Part shown: one piece after another, positions 1 to 9,103 of the stretch
Numbering within the stretch: the first letter of the stretch is position 1
Layout of the letters: each line of letters begins with the position of its first letter
NCBI RefSeq assembly: GCF_904426505.1
Contig: NZ_CAJGBN010000011.1
Location: 16,573-80,572 of the forward strand
DNA from: Rubrivivax sp. A210
GTDB taxonomy: Bacteria > Pseudomonadota > Gammaproteobacteria > Burkholderiales > Burkholderiaceae_C
Direction of reading: 5' to 3'
DNA length: 64,000 nucleotides
Notes under the pieces: generated by a model
What the model was told of the DNA's origin: nothing
What the model saw: only the letters and a program-made list of their open reading frames with translations
The model's database searches: none
Position numbers and translations under genes: made by a program

Positions 1-323
1 TCGTCGAGAAGCCCGCCTCCGGCGCCCCGGCCCACGCCTGGTTTGCCTACGACGCCCCCGACCTGCTGCGCAAGCTGGTCACGGGCGAGGCGGCGGCGCG
101 GCTGGACGATGACAACGCTGCCGACGACATGGGCGCGCTGGCCGAGGCCGCCGAAGCCACCTTGTCGGCGCGCGGCGAGCATCGCATCTATACCGACGAG
201 TCCGCGGCGATGGCGGCGTTCGAGCGGCTGGCCGACCCCTTCTGGGAAGGCCAGGGCTGGCGTGCGCGCCTGGCGCTGCGGGAGCAGTTGATCGCGCTGG
301 AAGTGTTGGCCGACGATCTTTGA
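1..323 (+). CDS. C-terminal part of an unrecognised protein (5' truncated)
   Basis: An open frame enters from the left edge (frame starting at base 3) and ends with TGA at 321-323, giving about 106 residues. The fragment is acidic and alanine-rich, with an aromatic patch (HAWFAYDAPDLL) near its start and a WEGQGWRARLALREQL segment near its end. There is no cysteine cluster or membrane segment. I do not recognise the family. It lies just outside the 260-bp repeat that precedes the nif genes, so it may belong to an upstream nif operon or be unrelated. The codon bias and the clean frame to the edge support it as real. Confidence 0.6.
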   Translation, partial: VEKPASGAPAHAWFAYDAPDLLRKLVTGEAAARLDDDNAADDMGALAEAAEATLSARGEHRIYTDESAAMAAFERLADPFWEGQGWRARLALREQLIALEVLADDL

Positions 324-699
324 TTGGCTGCTGCTGCTGCTGCGTACGCCGCAGTGGTGGCGTCGCGCCAGGCGGCATTCGGCGGCGGCTCATGCTGCGG
401 CGGTCGGCGCTTCGAGCGGCAAAGGCGGGCCCGGGCGGGCCGTGGCGCTTCGGCGAGGCGGTCGGTCCCTGGGGGGCCGACTTCCCTGCGGTGCTCGGGC
501 CCGTGGCCCCGCCGCAAAAATCGCTACGCTCACTTCGTTCGCTGCGCTCAGACAATTGCGGCGAGTCAGTCCACGATGCTCGCTGCGCTCGCGGCCACGG
601 GCCCTGCGCTCCTCGGCGCCTCGCAGGCGCGCCACGGCCCGCCCGGGCCCGCCGTTGCACAACCGTCGGTGGCGCGCGAACGCCGCCTGACGCGACGTC
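324..699. other. Intergenic region with repeat material
   Basis: There is no credible gene in this roughly 375-base gap. It holds a half-element (365-389) that matches one arm of the 30-bp inverted repeat at 15174-15246. The rest, from 414, is filled by copy 1 of the 260-bp dispersed repeat. Open frames exist on both strands, but they are arginine/alanine-rich read-through of GC-rich DNA. Confidence 0.7.
414..674 (+). repeat. 260-bp dispersed direct repeat, copy 1
   Basis: This segment begins GAGCGGCAAAGGCGGG and ends GGTGGCG. It matches 14891-15150 in the same orientation, with scattered substitutions (for example AAAAATCGCTACG against AAAACTCGCTGCG). It carries internal low-complexity CGCTGCGCTC motifs. 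The two copies bracket the segment from the nifX-like gene to the ferredoxin gene. It has no transposase and no coding capacity, so it resembles an intergenic repetitive element of this genome. Confidence 0.85.
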
Positions 700-1092
700 T
701 CAATGCCGCGAGAACAAATCCCTCAGCTTGCACAGCGTCGTCGTGATGTCGAAGCGCGTGTCCGGCAGCGCCTCGCCATCCAGCACCTTGCGCAGCGCCA
801 GCGCCGGATCGCTCTCGCCCGTCAGCAGCACCTGCGCCCCCCACTTCGCCATGTGGCGCAGAAAGCCGTCGCCCGCACTGCCGGCGATCATGATCTCCAC
901 GCCGTGCAGTGGGTGCGGGCCGTCATCCTTGAAGTGATGCGGCAGCTGTTCCTTGGAGAGCAGAACAGGTTGACCCGGCGGCAGCGCCATCCCCGGCTCG
1001 CACTCGAACAGCAACCAGTGGCGAGCCTGGCCCGCATGGCCGGCAACCTGGGGGTTCTGATCTTGATCGGTGACGGCAATGGCAATCTTCAT
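700..1092 (-). CDS. NifX/NifB-family FeMo-cofactor-binding protein
   Basis: This 130-residue protein has the dinitrogenase iron-molybdenum cofactor-binding fold (Nitro_FeMo-Co family). It shows an N-terminal MKIAIAVTDQDQNPQVAGHAGQAR strand-loop and a central HPLHGVEIMIAGSAGDGFLRHMAKWGAQVLLTG core, as in NifX, NafY and the NifB C-terminus. Such proteins carry FeMo-co or its NifB-co precursor between assembly scaffolds in the cytoplasm. It is divergent from nifO and has its own sigma-54-type promoter at 1127-1141. It is distinct in sequence from the second family member at 4593, so the window encodes two cofactor carriers. Whether it is a NifX, NafY or NifY-type carrier cannot be settled by eye. 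Confidence 0.8.
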   Translation of the reverse strand: MKIAIAVTDQDQNPQVAGHAGQARHWLLFECEPGMALPPGQPVLLSKEQLPHHFKDDGPHPLHGVEIMIAGSAGDGFLRHMAKWGAQVLLTGESDPALALRKVLDGEALPDTRFDITTTLCKLRDLFSRH

Positions 1093-1126
1093 GGTGTCAT
1101 GGCTTGAGGCTGTGAATGGCTGCCTT

Positions 1127-1141
1127 GCAACATCCGGTCCA
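1127..1141 (-). promoter_or_regulatory. Sigma-54 promoter candidate for the nifX-like gene
   Basis: Read on the minus strand the site is TGGACCGGATGTTGC, giving GG-N10-GC with a good TTGC -12 element and a partial -24 element. It is 34 nt upstream of the ATG at 1092. No TGT-N10-ACA NifA site was found nearby, which lowers confidence. Confidence 0.45.
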
Positions 1142-1176
1142 TGCCGCCGTGGTACGCCGATTGCTCGTCAGCGGCC

Positions 1177-1599
1177 ATGAGCACCCTCCACTTCTATGAG
1201 AAGCCCGGCTGCGCCGGCAATGCGCGCCAGCGCGCGCTGCTGCAGGCCGCCGGCCACACGCTGATCCGGCACGATCTGCTGAGCGAGCCCTGGACGGCGC
1301 AGACGCTGCTGCCCTTTTTGCAGCCACTGCCCGTGAGCGACTGGTTCAACCGTGCCGCGCCCGCGGTGAAGAGCGGCCAGGTCGTGCCCGAGCAACTCGA
1401 TGCCGATGCGGCGCTGGCCCTGCTGCTGGCGCAGCCGCTGCTGATCCGCCGCCCGCTGCTGCAGCGCGAGGACGGCGCGCGCCTGGTCGGCTTTGAAGCG
1501 GCTGCGGTCGACCGCTTCGTCGGCCTGGCCGCCAGCGTGGATCGCAGTGCCCCGCTGGAAGGCTGCGCCGCCGCGCCCGACGCCGGCCCCTGCCCTTGA
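1177..1599 (+). CDS. nifO: NifO-like nitrogenase-associated protein (ArsC/Spx family)
   Basis: The 140-residue product starts MSTLHFYEKPGCAGNARQ, a thioredoxin-fold ArsC-like opening with one cysteine in the loop (C11). It matches the nitrogenase-associated ArsC-like family (NifO of Azotobacter). NifO has been linked to molybdenum and nitrate allocation to nitrogenase; the exact reaction is unknown. I chose the ATG at 1177 because the ArsC fold begins there; an in-frame ATG at 1141 would add 12 residues without family support. The C-terminal tail is cysteine- and proline-containing and probably flexible. The gene precedes nifE by 158 bp, and that gap carries a separate promoter. Confidence 0.75.
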   Translation: MSTLHFYEKPGCAGNARQRALLQAAGHTLIRHDLLSEPWTAQTLLPFLQPLPVSDWFNRAAPAVKSGQVVPEQLDADAALALLLAQPLLIRRPLLQREDGARLVGFEAAAVDRFVGLAASVDRSAPLEGCAAAPDAGPCP

Positions 1600-1622
1600 G
1601 TCGGGTGCCGGCCGCGTCGCTT

Positions 1623-1648
1623 TTGTCGCAATCCGCCCAACGCGACAA
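1623..1648. promoter_or_regulatory. Inverted repeat upstream of nifE, possible stretched NifA site
   Basis: TTGTCGC (1623-1629) and GCGACAA (1642-1648) form 7-bp arms separated by 12 nt. Each arm resembles the half-sites of the NifA box before nifV (TGTCGC...CGACA), but the TGT-to-ACA spacing is 18 instead of 10. It ends 58 nt upstream of the nifE sigma-54 promoter. A small terminator after nifO is an alternative reading. Confidence 0.4.
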
Positions 1649-1706
1649 GGCCTGGCTCGAAGCGCCAAGTGCTTGATTTGCTGGGGATTGGCGCGCTGGC
1701 AGGTGC

Positions 1707-1721
1707 TGGCACCAATCCTGC
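1707..1721 (+). promoter_or_regulatory. Sigma-54 promoter of the nifE operon
   Basis: TGGCACCAATCCTGC has the full TGGCAC -24 element, GG-N10-GC spacing and a CTGC -12 element. It is 36 nt upstream of the nifE ATG. It would drive nifE-nifN-nifX and the downstream small genes under NifA. Confidence 0.8.
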
Positions 1722-1757
1722 GATGGTGCATGCAACCCCGCCCACGAAAGGCACCGC

Positions 1758-3185
1758 ATGTCGCACACCCTCAACGCCAAGATCGCCCAGGTCTTCGACG
1801 AGCCGGGCTGCGACGTCAACCAGTCCAAGGATGCCAAGGCGCGCAAGGCCGGCTGCACCAAGCAACTGACGCCGGGCGCCGCGGCCGGTGGCTGTGCCTT
1901 CGACGGTGCCAAGATTGCGCTGCAGCCCATCGTCGACGTGGCCCACCTGGTACACGGCCCCATCGCCTGCGAAGGCAACAGCTGGGACAACCGCCACAGC
2001 GCCTCGTCGGGCTCCATGGTCTACCGCAGCGGCTTCACCACCGACATCAACGAGTTCGACGTCATCTACGGTGGCGAGAAGCGGCTGTTCAAGGCGGTGC
2101 GCGAGATCATCGAAAAGGTCGACCCGCCGGCCATCTTCGTCTACCAGACCTGCGTCACCGCGATGATCGGCGACGACATCGAGGCGGTGTGCAAGCGCGC
2201 CACAGAGAAGTTCGGCAAGCCGGTGATCCCGGTCAACGCACCGGGCTTTGCCGGCCCCAAGAACCTGGGCAACAAGCTCGGCGCCGAGGCGCTGCTGGAC
2301 TACGTGATCGGCACCCAGGAGCCCGCGCACACCACGCCCTACGACATCAACATCATTGGCGAATACAACCTCAGCGGTGAGCTGTGGCAGGTCAAGCCGC
2401 TGCTCGATGCGCTGGGCGTGCGCGTGCTGTCGTGTATTTCGGGCGATGGACGCTATGCCGAGGTGGCCTCGTCACACCGCGCCCGCGCCAACATGATGGT
2501 GTGCAGCAAGTCGATGATCAACGTCGCCACGCGCATGCAGCAGCGCTGGGGCATCCCGTACTTCGAAGGCAGCTTCTACGGCATCAGCGACATGAGCCAG
2601 ACGCTGCGCGAGATCTGCCGCCTGCTGGTGGAGCAGGGCGCGCCTGCCGAACTGAGTGAGCGCGCCGAAGCCCTGATCGTGGCCGAAGAGGCGCGTGCCT
2701 GGGGCCGCATCCGCGCCTACCGCGAACGCCTGGCGGGCAAAAAGGTGCTGCTCATCACCGGCGGTGTGAAGAGCTGGAGCGTGGTCTCGGCGCTGCAGGA
2801 GGCCGGGCTCGAGGTGGTGGGCACCAGCGTCAAGAAGAGCACGAAAGAGGACAAGGCCAAGATCAAGGAAATCATGGGCCTGACCGGAGAAGACAGCGCC
2901 CACATGATCGACGACATGACGCCGCGCCAGATGTACGCGATGCTGCGTGACGCCAGGGCCGACATCATGCTCAGCGGCGGCCGCAGCCAGTTCGTCGCGC
3001 TCAAGGCGCGCATGCCCTGGATGGACATCAACCAGGAACGCCACCACGCCTTTGCCGGCTACGAGGGCATGGTCACCATGGTGGCCGAGATCGACAAGGC
3101 GCTGTTCAACCCGGTGTGGCAGCAGGTGCGCACGCCGGCGCCGTGGGAGACCGTCGATCCGCTGCTGGCGACGGAAGGGGTTTGA
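1758..3185 (+). CDS. nifE: Nitrogenase FeMo-cofactor scaffold subunit NifE
   Basis: This 475-residue protein is a typical full-length NifE. NifE pairs with NifN in an alpha2beta2 scaffold where NifB-co is matured to FeMo-co with Mo and homocitrate before transfer to NifDK. Visible family features are the cysteine-containing HGPIACEGNSWDNR segment, the GGEKRLFKAVREIIEK region, VTAMIGDDIEAV, and the central NIIGEYNLSGELWQVKPLL motif shared with NifD. The start at 1758 follows a GAAAGG ribosome-binding site. Only one base separates its TGA from the ATG of nifN, so the two subunits are very likely translationally coupled. Confidence 0.97.
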   Translation: MSHTLNAKIAQVFDEPGCDVNQSKDAKARKAGCTKQLTPGAAAGGCAFDGAKIALQPIVDVAHLVHGPIACEGNSWDNRHSASSGSMVYRSGFTTDINEFDVIYGGEKRLFKAVREIIEKVDPPAIFVYQTCVTAMIGDDIEAVCKRATEKFGKPVIPVNAPGFAGPKNLGNKLGAEALLDYVIGTQEPAHTTPYDINIIGEYNLSGELWQVKPLLDALGVRVLSCISGDGRYAEVASSHRARANMMVCSKSMINVATRMQQRWGIPYFEGSFYGISDMSQTLREICRLLVEQGAPAELSERAEALIVAEEARAWGRIRAYRERLAGKKVLLITGGVKSWSVVSALQEAGLEVVGTSVKKSTKEDKAKIKEIMGLTGEDSAHMIDDMTPRQMYAMLRDARADIMLSGGRSQFVALKARMPWMDINQERHHAFAGYEGMVTMVAEIDKALFNPVWQQVRTPAPWETVDPLLATEGV

Positions 3186-3186
3186 G

Positions 3187-4560
3187 ATGGCCCACGTCAT
3201 CGAAACCCGCAAGGCCTGCAGCGTCAACCCGCTGAAGATGAGCCAGCCGCTGGGCGCGGCCTTCGCCTTCATGGGCCTGGCCAGCTGCATGCCGCTGATG
3301 CACGGCTCGCAAGGGTGTACCTCGTTCGGCATCGTGCTGTTGGTGCGCCACTTCAAGGAGGCCATCCCGCTGCAGACCACGGCGATGAACGAGGCCACCA
3401 CCATCATGGGCGGCTACGACAACCTGGCCGCGGCCCTGCTCAACATCCGCAGCCGGGCGCAGCCAGCCCTCATCGCCATCTGCTCCACCGGCCTGACCGA
3501 GACCAAGGGCGATGATGTCGAGGGCTACATCAAGCTCGCCCGTGCCCAGCACCCGGAGCTGGCCGACACCGAGATCGTCTACGTCTCCACGCCCGATTAC
3601 GTGGGCGCCTTCCAGGACGGCTGGGCGCGGGCGGTCACGCAACTGGTCACACAACTGCCGGATACCGAATCACCGCGCGATGCCAGCCGCGTGAACATCC
3701 TGCCCGGCTGCCACCTGACGCCGGGCGATCTGGAAGAGCTGCGCGACATCGTCGAGGCCTTTGGCCTGCGGCCGGTCTTCGTGCCCGATGTCTCGGGCTC
3801 GCTGGACGGCCACATCCCCGAGCAATGGCTGGGCACCACGCTGGGCGGCACCACGCTGGCCGACTTGCGCACGCTGGGCGGCGCCGCCCACACCCTGGCC
3901 ATCGGCGAGCAGATGCGGCCGGCGGCGCAGGCGCTGCTGGCGCGCACCGGCGTGCCCTTCACGCTGTTCGACCGCCTCTGCGGCCTTACCGCCACCGACG
4001 CTTTTGTGCAGCAGCTGTCGCTGATCTCCGGCCGCGCGGTGCCGGCCAGGCTTCGCCGCCAGCGCAGCCAGCTGGTGGACGCCATGCTCGACGGCCACTT
4101 CCACTTCGGCAATGTCAAGGTGGCGCTGGCCGCCGAGCCCGACCTGCTGTGGGCCGCCGGCAGCCTGCTGGCCGAGATGGGCGCCGAGCTGGCGGTGGCC
4201 GTCACCACCACGCGCTCGCCGTTGCTCGAACGCCTGCCCGCCGCCGAGGTACTGATCGGCGATCTCGAAGACTTCGAGCGCTCGGCCGCCGCCGCCGGCT
4301 GCGACCTGCTGATGACGCATTCGCACGGCCGCCAGGCAGCGCAGCGCCTGGGCAAGCCGCTGTTCCGCATCGGCATCCCGATGTTCGACCGCGTGGGCAA
4401 CGCCCACATCCGCCAGGTTGGCTACCGCGGCACGCGTGACTTCGTCTATGCCGTGGGCAACCTGCTGATGGACCAGATCCACCACGCCGGCCCGCAGGAC
4501 TGGCCGCTGCCCGAGTCCACGCTGGCGGCCTTGCAGGCCGCCAGTCCGGCCACGGTCTGA
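3187..4560 (+). CDS. nifN: Nitrogenase FeMo-cofactor scaffold subunit NifN
   Basis: The product is 457 residues, the usual NifN length. It is the beta-type partner of NifE in the cofactor scaffold and a NifK homologue. Typical features are MAHVIETRKACSVNPLKMSQ at the start, then GAAFAFMGLASCMPLMHGSQGC and ALLNI. The start at 3187 sits one base after the nifE stop and gives the canonical N-terminus; the frame is open far upstream, but that part overlaps nifE. The gene is followed after 32 bp by nifX with a strong GAGGAG ribosome-binding site. Confidence 0.97.
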   Translation: MAHVIETRKACSVNPLKMSQPLGAAFAFMGLASCMPLMHGSQGCTSFGIVLLVRHFKEAIPLQTTAMNEATTIMGGYDNLAAALLNIRSRAQPALIAICSTGLTETKGDDVEGYIKLARAQHPELADTEIVYVSTPDYVGAFQDGWARAVTQLVTQLPDTESPRDASRVNILPGCHLTPGDLEELRDIVEAFGLRPVFVPDVSGSLDGHIPEQWLGTTLGGTTLADLRTLGGAAHTLAIGEQMRPAAQALLARTGVPFTLFDRLCGLTATDAFVQQLSLISGRAVPARLRRQRSQLVDAMLDGHFHFGNVKVALAAEPDLLWAAGSLLAEMGAELAVAVTTTRSPLLERLPAAEVLIGDLEDFERSAAAAGCDLLMTHSHGRQAAQRLGKPLFRIGIPMFDRVGNAHIRQVGYRGTRDFVYAVGNLLMDQIHHAGPQDWPLPESTLAALQAASPATV

Positions 4561-4592
4561 GATACGCCCCCCAAACTCACGAGGAGCCCACG

Positions 4593-5003
4593 ATGAAGAT
4601 CGCCTTCGCCACCCAGGACCAGCAGCGCGTCGATGCGCATTTCGGCTGGGCCAAGCACCTGGCCGTCTACGACGTCACCGCCGAGGGCTATGCCTTCGTG
4701 CAGGACTTCGGCTTCGGCGAAGACCTGGCCGAGGACGGCGACGAGGACAAGCTCGCGCCCAAGCTCGCGGCCATTGCCGACTGCGCCATCGTCTATGTCG
4801 CCGCCATCGGCGGCTCGGCCGCGGCGCGCGTGGTGGCTTCCAAGATCCACCCGGTCAAGGTCAACACGCCCGAGCCCATCCTCGACATCCTGGACAAGCT
4901 GCAGACCGTGCTCAAGGGCACGCCGCCGCCGTGGATGCGCAAGGCCCTGCTCAAGGGCCAGGAAAGAGCCATCGATTTTGAAGACGAAGAGGTGAAACCA
5001 TGA
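4593..5003 (+). CDS. nifX: NifX, FeMo-cofactor/NifB-co carrier
   Basis: This 136-residue Nitro_FeMo-Co-family protein starts [22 protein letters not shown] and has the conserved [21 protein letters not shown] core. A C-terminal region ([11 protein letters not shown]) is typical of operon-encoded NifX. NifX binds NifB-co and VK-cluster and hands them to NifEN. It overlaps the next gene by 4 bases (ATGA), which indicates coupling. The order nifE-nifN-nifX-DUF269 is the conserved arrangement in proteobacteria. Confidence 0.95.
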   Translation: MKIAFATQDQQRVDAHFGWAKHLAVYDVTAEGYAFVQDFGFGEDLAEDGDEDKLAPKLAAIADCAIVYVAAIGGSAAARVVASKIHPVKVNTPEPILDILDKLQTVLKGTPPPWMRKALLKGQERAIDFEDEEVKP

Positions 5004-5476
5004 GCGAAGCCGCGGTGCAAGAGCTGGCCGAAGACGCCCTGCTGCAAGACCCTTTCGTGCGCGAGCTGGTCAAGCAGCTGCGCGCCCAGGACACCCACGG
5101 CACCTGGGAAGGCAAGAGCGACGCCCAGTTGCTCGAACCCTACATCCTGACGGCCGAACAGCGGCGCGAGCTGCCGATGATGGGCGACCCCGATCCCGAC
5201 ACGCTGTGGCGGCTGGACCTGTTCCACAACGCCATCGGCCTGGCCATCGAGCGCGCCACCGGCTGCATGGTGGCGCCGATGATGAAGATGAGCCACGAGG
5301 GCTTCGGCCGATGCGTGCTGACCACCGGCCGGCTGATCGTCGTCAACCGCTACCTGCGCGACGTACACCGCTTCGGCTACCCCAGCTTGGCCAAGCTGGC
5401 GCTGGCCGGCAACAAGCTGGTGCAGGAAGGCGTCGAGATGATCAAGGCCTATCCCGACGTGGCGAACTACGGTTGA
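5000..5476 (+). CDS. NifX-associated nitrogen fixation protein (DUF269)
   Basis: The 158-residue product matches the NifX-associated family: the long helix [21 protein letters not shown], the [33 protein letters not shown] segment and [16 protein letters not shown] at the end. The family is almost always directly downstream of nifX and is required for full nitrogenase activity in some diazotrophs, but its biochemical role is not known. It is coupled to nifX by a 4-base overlap and followed after 10 bp by a small partner gene. Confidence 0.93.
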   Translation: MSEAAVQELAEDALLQDPFVRELVKQLRAQDTHGTWEGKSDAQLLEPYILTAEQRRELPMMGDPDPDTLWRLDLFHNAIGLAIERATGCMVAPMMKMSHEGFGRCVLTTGRLIVVNRYLRDVHRFGYPSLAKLALAGNKLVQEGVEMIKAYPDVANYG

Positions 5477-5486
5477 GGAACAAGCC

Positions 5487-5690
5487 ATGAGCGACATCGA
5501 CACCCTGAAGACCGAGATCCGCAAGCTCAACGCCAAGGCGACGCAGACCAAGATGGACCTGCACGACCTGTCGGAAGAACTGCCCAAGGATTTCGAACGC
5601 ATCCCGTCGGTGGCCCAGGCCGCCTTCGACGCCCACGTCGCGCTCACCGATGCGCGGCTGCGCCTGGCAGCGCTGCAGCAGACCGCCTGA
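5487..5690 (+). CDS. Small CCE_0567/DUF683-type nif protein
   Basis: This 67-residue, probably all-helical protein (helical hairpin: DTLKTEIRKLNAKATQTKMDLHDLSEELPKDFERIPSVAQ) matches the small Rop-like metalloprotein family found after DUF269 genes in nif clusters. Members are small metal-binding helical oligomers of unknown function. It has its own ribosome-binding site (GAGGAACAAGCC) and is followed after 26 bp by the ferredoxin gene. Confidence 0.88.
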   Translation: MSDIDTLKTEIRKLNAKATQTKMDLHDLSEELPKDFERIPSVAQAAFDAHVALTDARLRLAALQQTA

Positions 5691-5716
5691 ACCCCACCGC
5701 CGCAAGGAGGCGCACC

Positions 5717-6022
5717 ATGTCCGACTTCAGCATCACCATGCCTTCGGGCGAAAGCTGGACGCCGCAGTTCGTGCAGTCCATCGACGAGATCAAGTGCATA
5801 GGCTGCGGCCGCTGCTTCCGCGTCTGCCCGCGTGGCGTGCTCGAGCTCGTGGGCCTGGACGACGAGGGCCAGCGCGTCGGCCTCGACCCCGACGCCGACG
5901 ACGACGAGGAGTACGAGAAGAAGGTGATGACCGTGGCGCACCCCGAGCTGTGCATAGGCTGCACCGCCTGCGCCAAGATCTGCCCCAAGAAGTGCCACTC
6001 GCACGCGGCGGCGCCGGGCTGA
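5717..6022 (+). CDS. fdxB: Nif-specific ferredoxin III, 2[4Fe-4S]
   Basis: The 101-residue ferredoxin has two CxxCxxC...CP motifs: CIGCGRCFRVCP near residues 33-44 and CIGCTACAKICP near residues 79-90. They are separated by an acidic insert rich in Asp/Glu (DPDADDDEEYEKK). This architecture matches the nif-specific ferredoxin III family, a candidate low-potential electron donor to nitrogenase or to cofactor assembly. It has a strong AAGGAGG ribosome-binding site. nifQ begins 3 bp after its stop. Confidence 0.93.
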   Translation: MSDFSITMPSGESWTPQFVQSIDEIKCIGCGRCFRVCPRGVLELVGLDDEGQRVGLDPDADDDEEYEKKVMTVAHPELCIGCTACAKICPKKCHSHAAAPG

Positions 6023-6024
6023 GC

Positions 6025-6450
6025 ATGCAGGCCGCCTTGCAGGGGCCCATCCCCATCCCAGCGCCGCTGCACCCGGCGCTGCAGGAGCAGGTGGCGCAAC
6101 GCCGCCAGCAGCGCGACGACGAGGTCGTCGACGTGCGCGCGCTGCTGCTGGAACACGCCAGCCCCACGGCCGGCACGCCGCAGCAGCGCCTGGCCGTGGC
6201 CGAATGGGTGGCGCTGGCCTGCCTGGGCGACCAGCACCTCTGGCAAGACCTGGGTTTCGAGTCGCGCGCCGAACTCTCGGCGCTGATGGCGCACTGGTTC
6301 CCGGCGCTGGTGGCGCGCAACCACGCTGACATGAAGTGGAAGAAGTTTCTCTACAAGCAGCTGTGCGAGCGCGAAGAGCTTTTCATCTGCAAGGCGCCCA
6401 GCTGCGCCGTCTGCAGCGACCGGCCGGTCTGCTTCGGCCCCGAGACCTGA
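6025..6450 (+). CDS. nifQ: NifQ, molybdenum donor for FeMo-co synthesis
   Basis: The 141-residue product ends with the NifQ signature C-x4-C-x2-C-x5-C (CKAPSCAVCSDRPVC), which binds a Mo-Fe-S cluster delivered to NifEN. The start at 6025 is 3 bases after the fdxB stop. The protein is shorter than many NifQ proteins (about 170-190 residues) because its N-terminus is compact; the helical core with RNHADMKWKKFLYKQLCE is intact. Placement directly before modABC joins intracellular Mo insertion to molybdate uptake. Confidence 0.92.
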   Translation: MQAALQGPIPIPAPLHPALQEQVAQRRQQRDDEVVDVRALLLEHASPTAGTPQQRLAVAEWVALACLGDQHLWQDLGFESRAELSALMAHWFPALVARNHADMKWKKFLYKQLCEREELFICKAPSCAVCSDRPVCFGPET

Positions 6451-6492
6451 AGCACCGGCGCGGGCGCCCTGGCCCGATCTTTGCTGCCGTTT

Positions 6493-6516
6493 GGTTGTGT
6501 ACCTGAATACATAGCG
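6493..6516. promoter_or_regulatory. ModE operator upstream of modA
   Basis: On the minus strand the site reads CGCTATGTA-N6-TACACAACC. It fits the known ModE palindrome (CGnTATATA-N6/7-TATATAACG) with few changes in each half. It lies 62-85 nt upstream of the modA ATG, where Mo-bound ModE would block transcription. A modE gene lies at the end of the same operon. A GG-N10-GC match at 6470-6484 (TGGCCCGATCTTTGC) sits just upstream and might be a sigma-54 promoter or chance. Confidence 0.6.
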
Positions 6517-6577
6517 CTTTGTCGTAAACTGGACAAGGCCGGTTCGGGGCCAGTACGCCACCAGCCCGGGTTCAGCC

Positions 6578-7330
6578 ATGCGCCGCATTCAGCTTTTCAT
6601 CGCATCCTTCGCCCTGCTCTCCGGCAGCGCCAGCCATGCCGGCGAGGTGCAGGTGGCCGTCGCCGCCAACTTTGCCGGCCCGCTGGCGCGCATTGCCGAA
6701 GACTTTGCCAAGGCCAGCGGCCACACGCTCAAGGTCAGCAGCGGCGCCACCGGCAAGTTCTATGCGCAGATCGTCGCCGGCGCCCCTTTCGAGGTGCTGC
6801 TGGCCGCCGACGACGAGACGCCGCGCCGCTTGATCATCGAAGGGCATGCCGTGGCCGCCAGCGCCTTCAGCTACGCCATCGGCCGGCTGGTGTTGTGGAG
6901 TGCCAGGCCCGGCTTCGTCGACGCCCAGGGCGCGGTGCTGGCCGGCGCCGGCTTCGAACACCTGGCCATCGCCAACCCCAAGGTCGCGCCCTATGGCCAG
7001 GCGGCGCAGCAGGTGCTCAAGGCGCGCGGCCTGCTGGACAAGCTGACACCGCGCCTGGTGACCGGCGAGACCATCGCCCAGGCCTTCCAGTTCGTGAGCA
7101 CCGGCAATGCCGAGCTGGGCTTTGTCGCGCAGTCGCAGCTGGCCGTGCCCGGCAAGCCGGCGGCCGGCTCTTACTGGGTCGTGCCCCAGGCCTTGTACGA
7201 ACCCATACGCCAGGATGCCGTGCTGCTCAAGGCCGGCGCCGCCAACCCGGCCGCGGCGGCGCTGCTGGCCTATCTGAAGACCGATGCGGCGCGGGCGCAG
7301 ATCCAGGCATGGGGCTACGGCCTGCCATGA
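6578..7330 (+). CDS. modA: Molybdate ABC transporter, periplasmic binding protein
   Basis: The 250-residue product has a signal peptide (residues 1 to about 21, cleavage after SASHA) and then AGEVQVAVAANFAGPLARIAEDF, the ModA opening. SSGATGKFYAQI and AIANPKVAPYGQAAQQ match substrate-binding regions. It captures molybdate or tungstate in the periplasm for ModBC. It overlaps modB by 4 bases (ATGA). Molybdate uptake next to nifQ suits a cell that makes Mo-nitrogenase. Confidence 0.95.
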   Translation: MRRIQLFIASFALLSGSASHAGEVQVAVAANFAGPLARIAEDFAKASGHTLKVSSGATGKFYAQIVAGAPFEVLLAADDETPRRLIIEGHAVAASAFSYAIGRLVLWSARPGFVDAQGAVLAGAGFEHLAIANPKVAPYGQAAQQVLKARGLLDKLTPRLVTGETIAQAFQFVSTGNAELGFVAQSQLAVPGKPAAGSYWVVPQALYEPIRQDAVLLKAGAANPAAAALLAYLKTDAARAQIQAWGYGLP

Positions 7331-8006
7331 CGGCTGCCGACTGGACCGCCATCCGCCTGACCGCCGCACTGGCAGGCACGACCACGCTGCTGCTGCTGCT
7401 GCTGGGCCTGCCGCTGGCCTGGTGGCTGGCGCGCACGCGCTCGCCGCTCAAGCCGCTGTGGGCTGCGCTGGTGGCCATGCCCATCGTGCTGCCGCCCTCG
7501 GTGCTGGGCTTCTACCTGCTGCTGCTGATGGGGCCGCAGGGGCCCCTGGGCCAGCTGACGCAGGCGCTGGGCCTGGGTCGCCTGCCGTTCAGCTTCGGCG
7601 GCCTGGTGCTGGCCTCGATGATCTACTCGCTGCCCTTCGTGGTGCAGCCGCTGCAGCAGGCCTTCGAGGCCATCGCCGAGAACACGCTGGAGGCCGCTGC
7701 CACGCTGCGCGCCGGGCCGCTGGACCGCTTCTTCACCGTGGCGCTGCCGCTGGCGCGACCGGGGCTGCTGACGGCCTGCGTGCTGGGCTTTGCGCACACC
7801 GTGGGCGAGTTCGGCGTGGTGCTGATGGTGGGCGGCAACATCCCCGGACAGACGCGCGTGCTTTCGGTGGCCATCTACGACCACGTCGAGGCGGTGGAGT
7901 ACGCCGACGCCCACCGCCTGTCGGCCTTCATGCTGCTCTTCGCCTTCACGGTGCTGGTGACGCTCTACCTGGTCAACCGCGCGCCGCATGCTGCGCCGCC
8001 GCCGCC

Positions 8007-8010
<4 letters not shown>
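7327..8010 (+). CDS. modB: Molybdate ABC transporter permease
   Basis: The 227-residue inner-membrane protein has about five hydrophobic segments (for example LAGTTTLLLLLLGLPLAWWLA near residues 14-34). It also has the permease coupling motif EAAATLRAGPLDRFFTVALPLARPGL, which docks on the ATPase. The start at 7327 overlaps the modA stop, and its stop overlaps the modC start (ATGA at 8007), so modABC is translationally coupled. The short Ala/Pro C-terminal tail is unremarkable. Confidence 0.95.
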
Positions 8011-9101
<1,091 letters not shown>

Positions 9102-9103
9102 CC

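Noticed and set aside
79..937. Several overlapping frames in the first repeat region
   Set aside because: Arginine/alanine/proline-rich products of GC-rich repeats without ribosome-binding sites; similar ones occur at the second repeat.
1194..2330. Long minus-strand frame opposite nifO/nifE
   Set aside because: It covers conserved genes and a promoter region, and has no family features.
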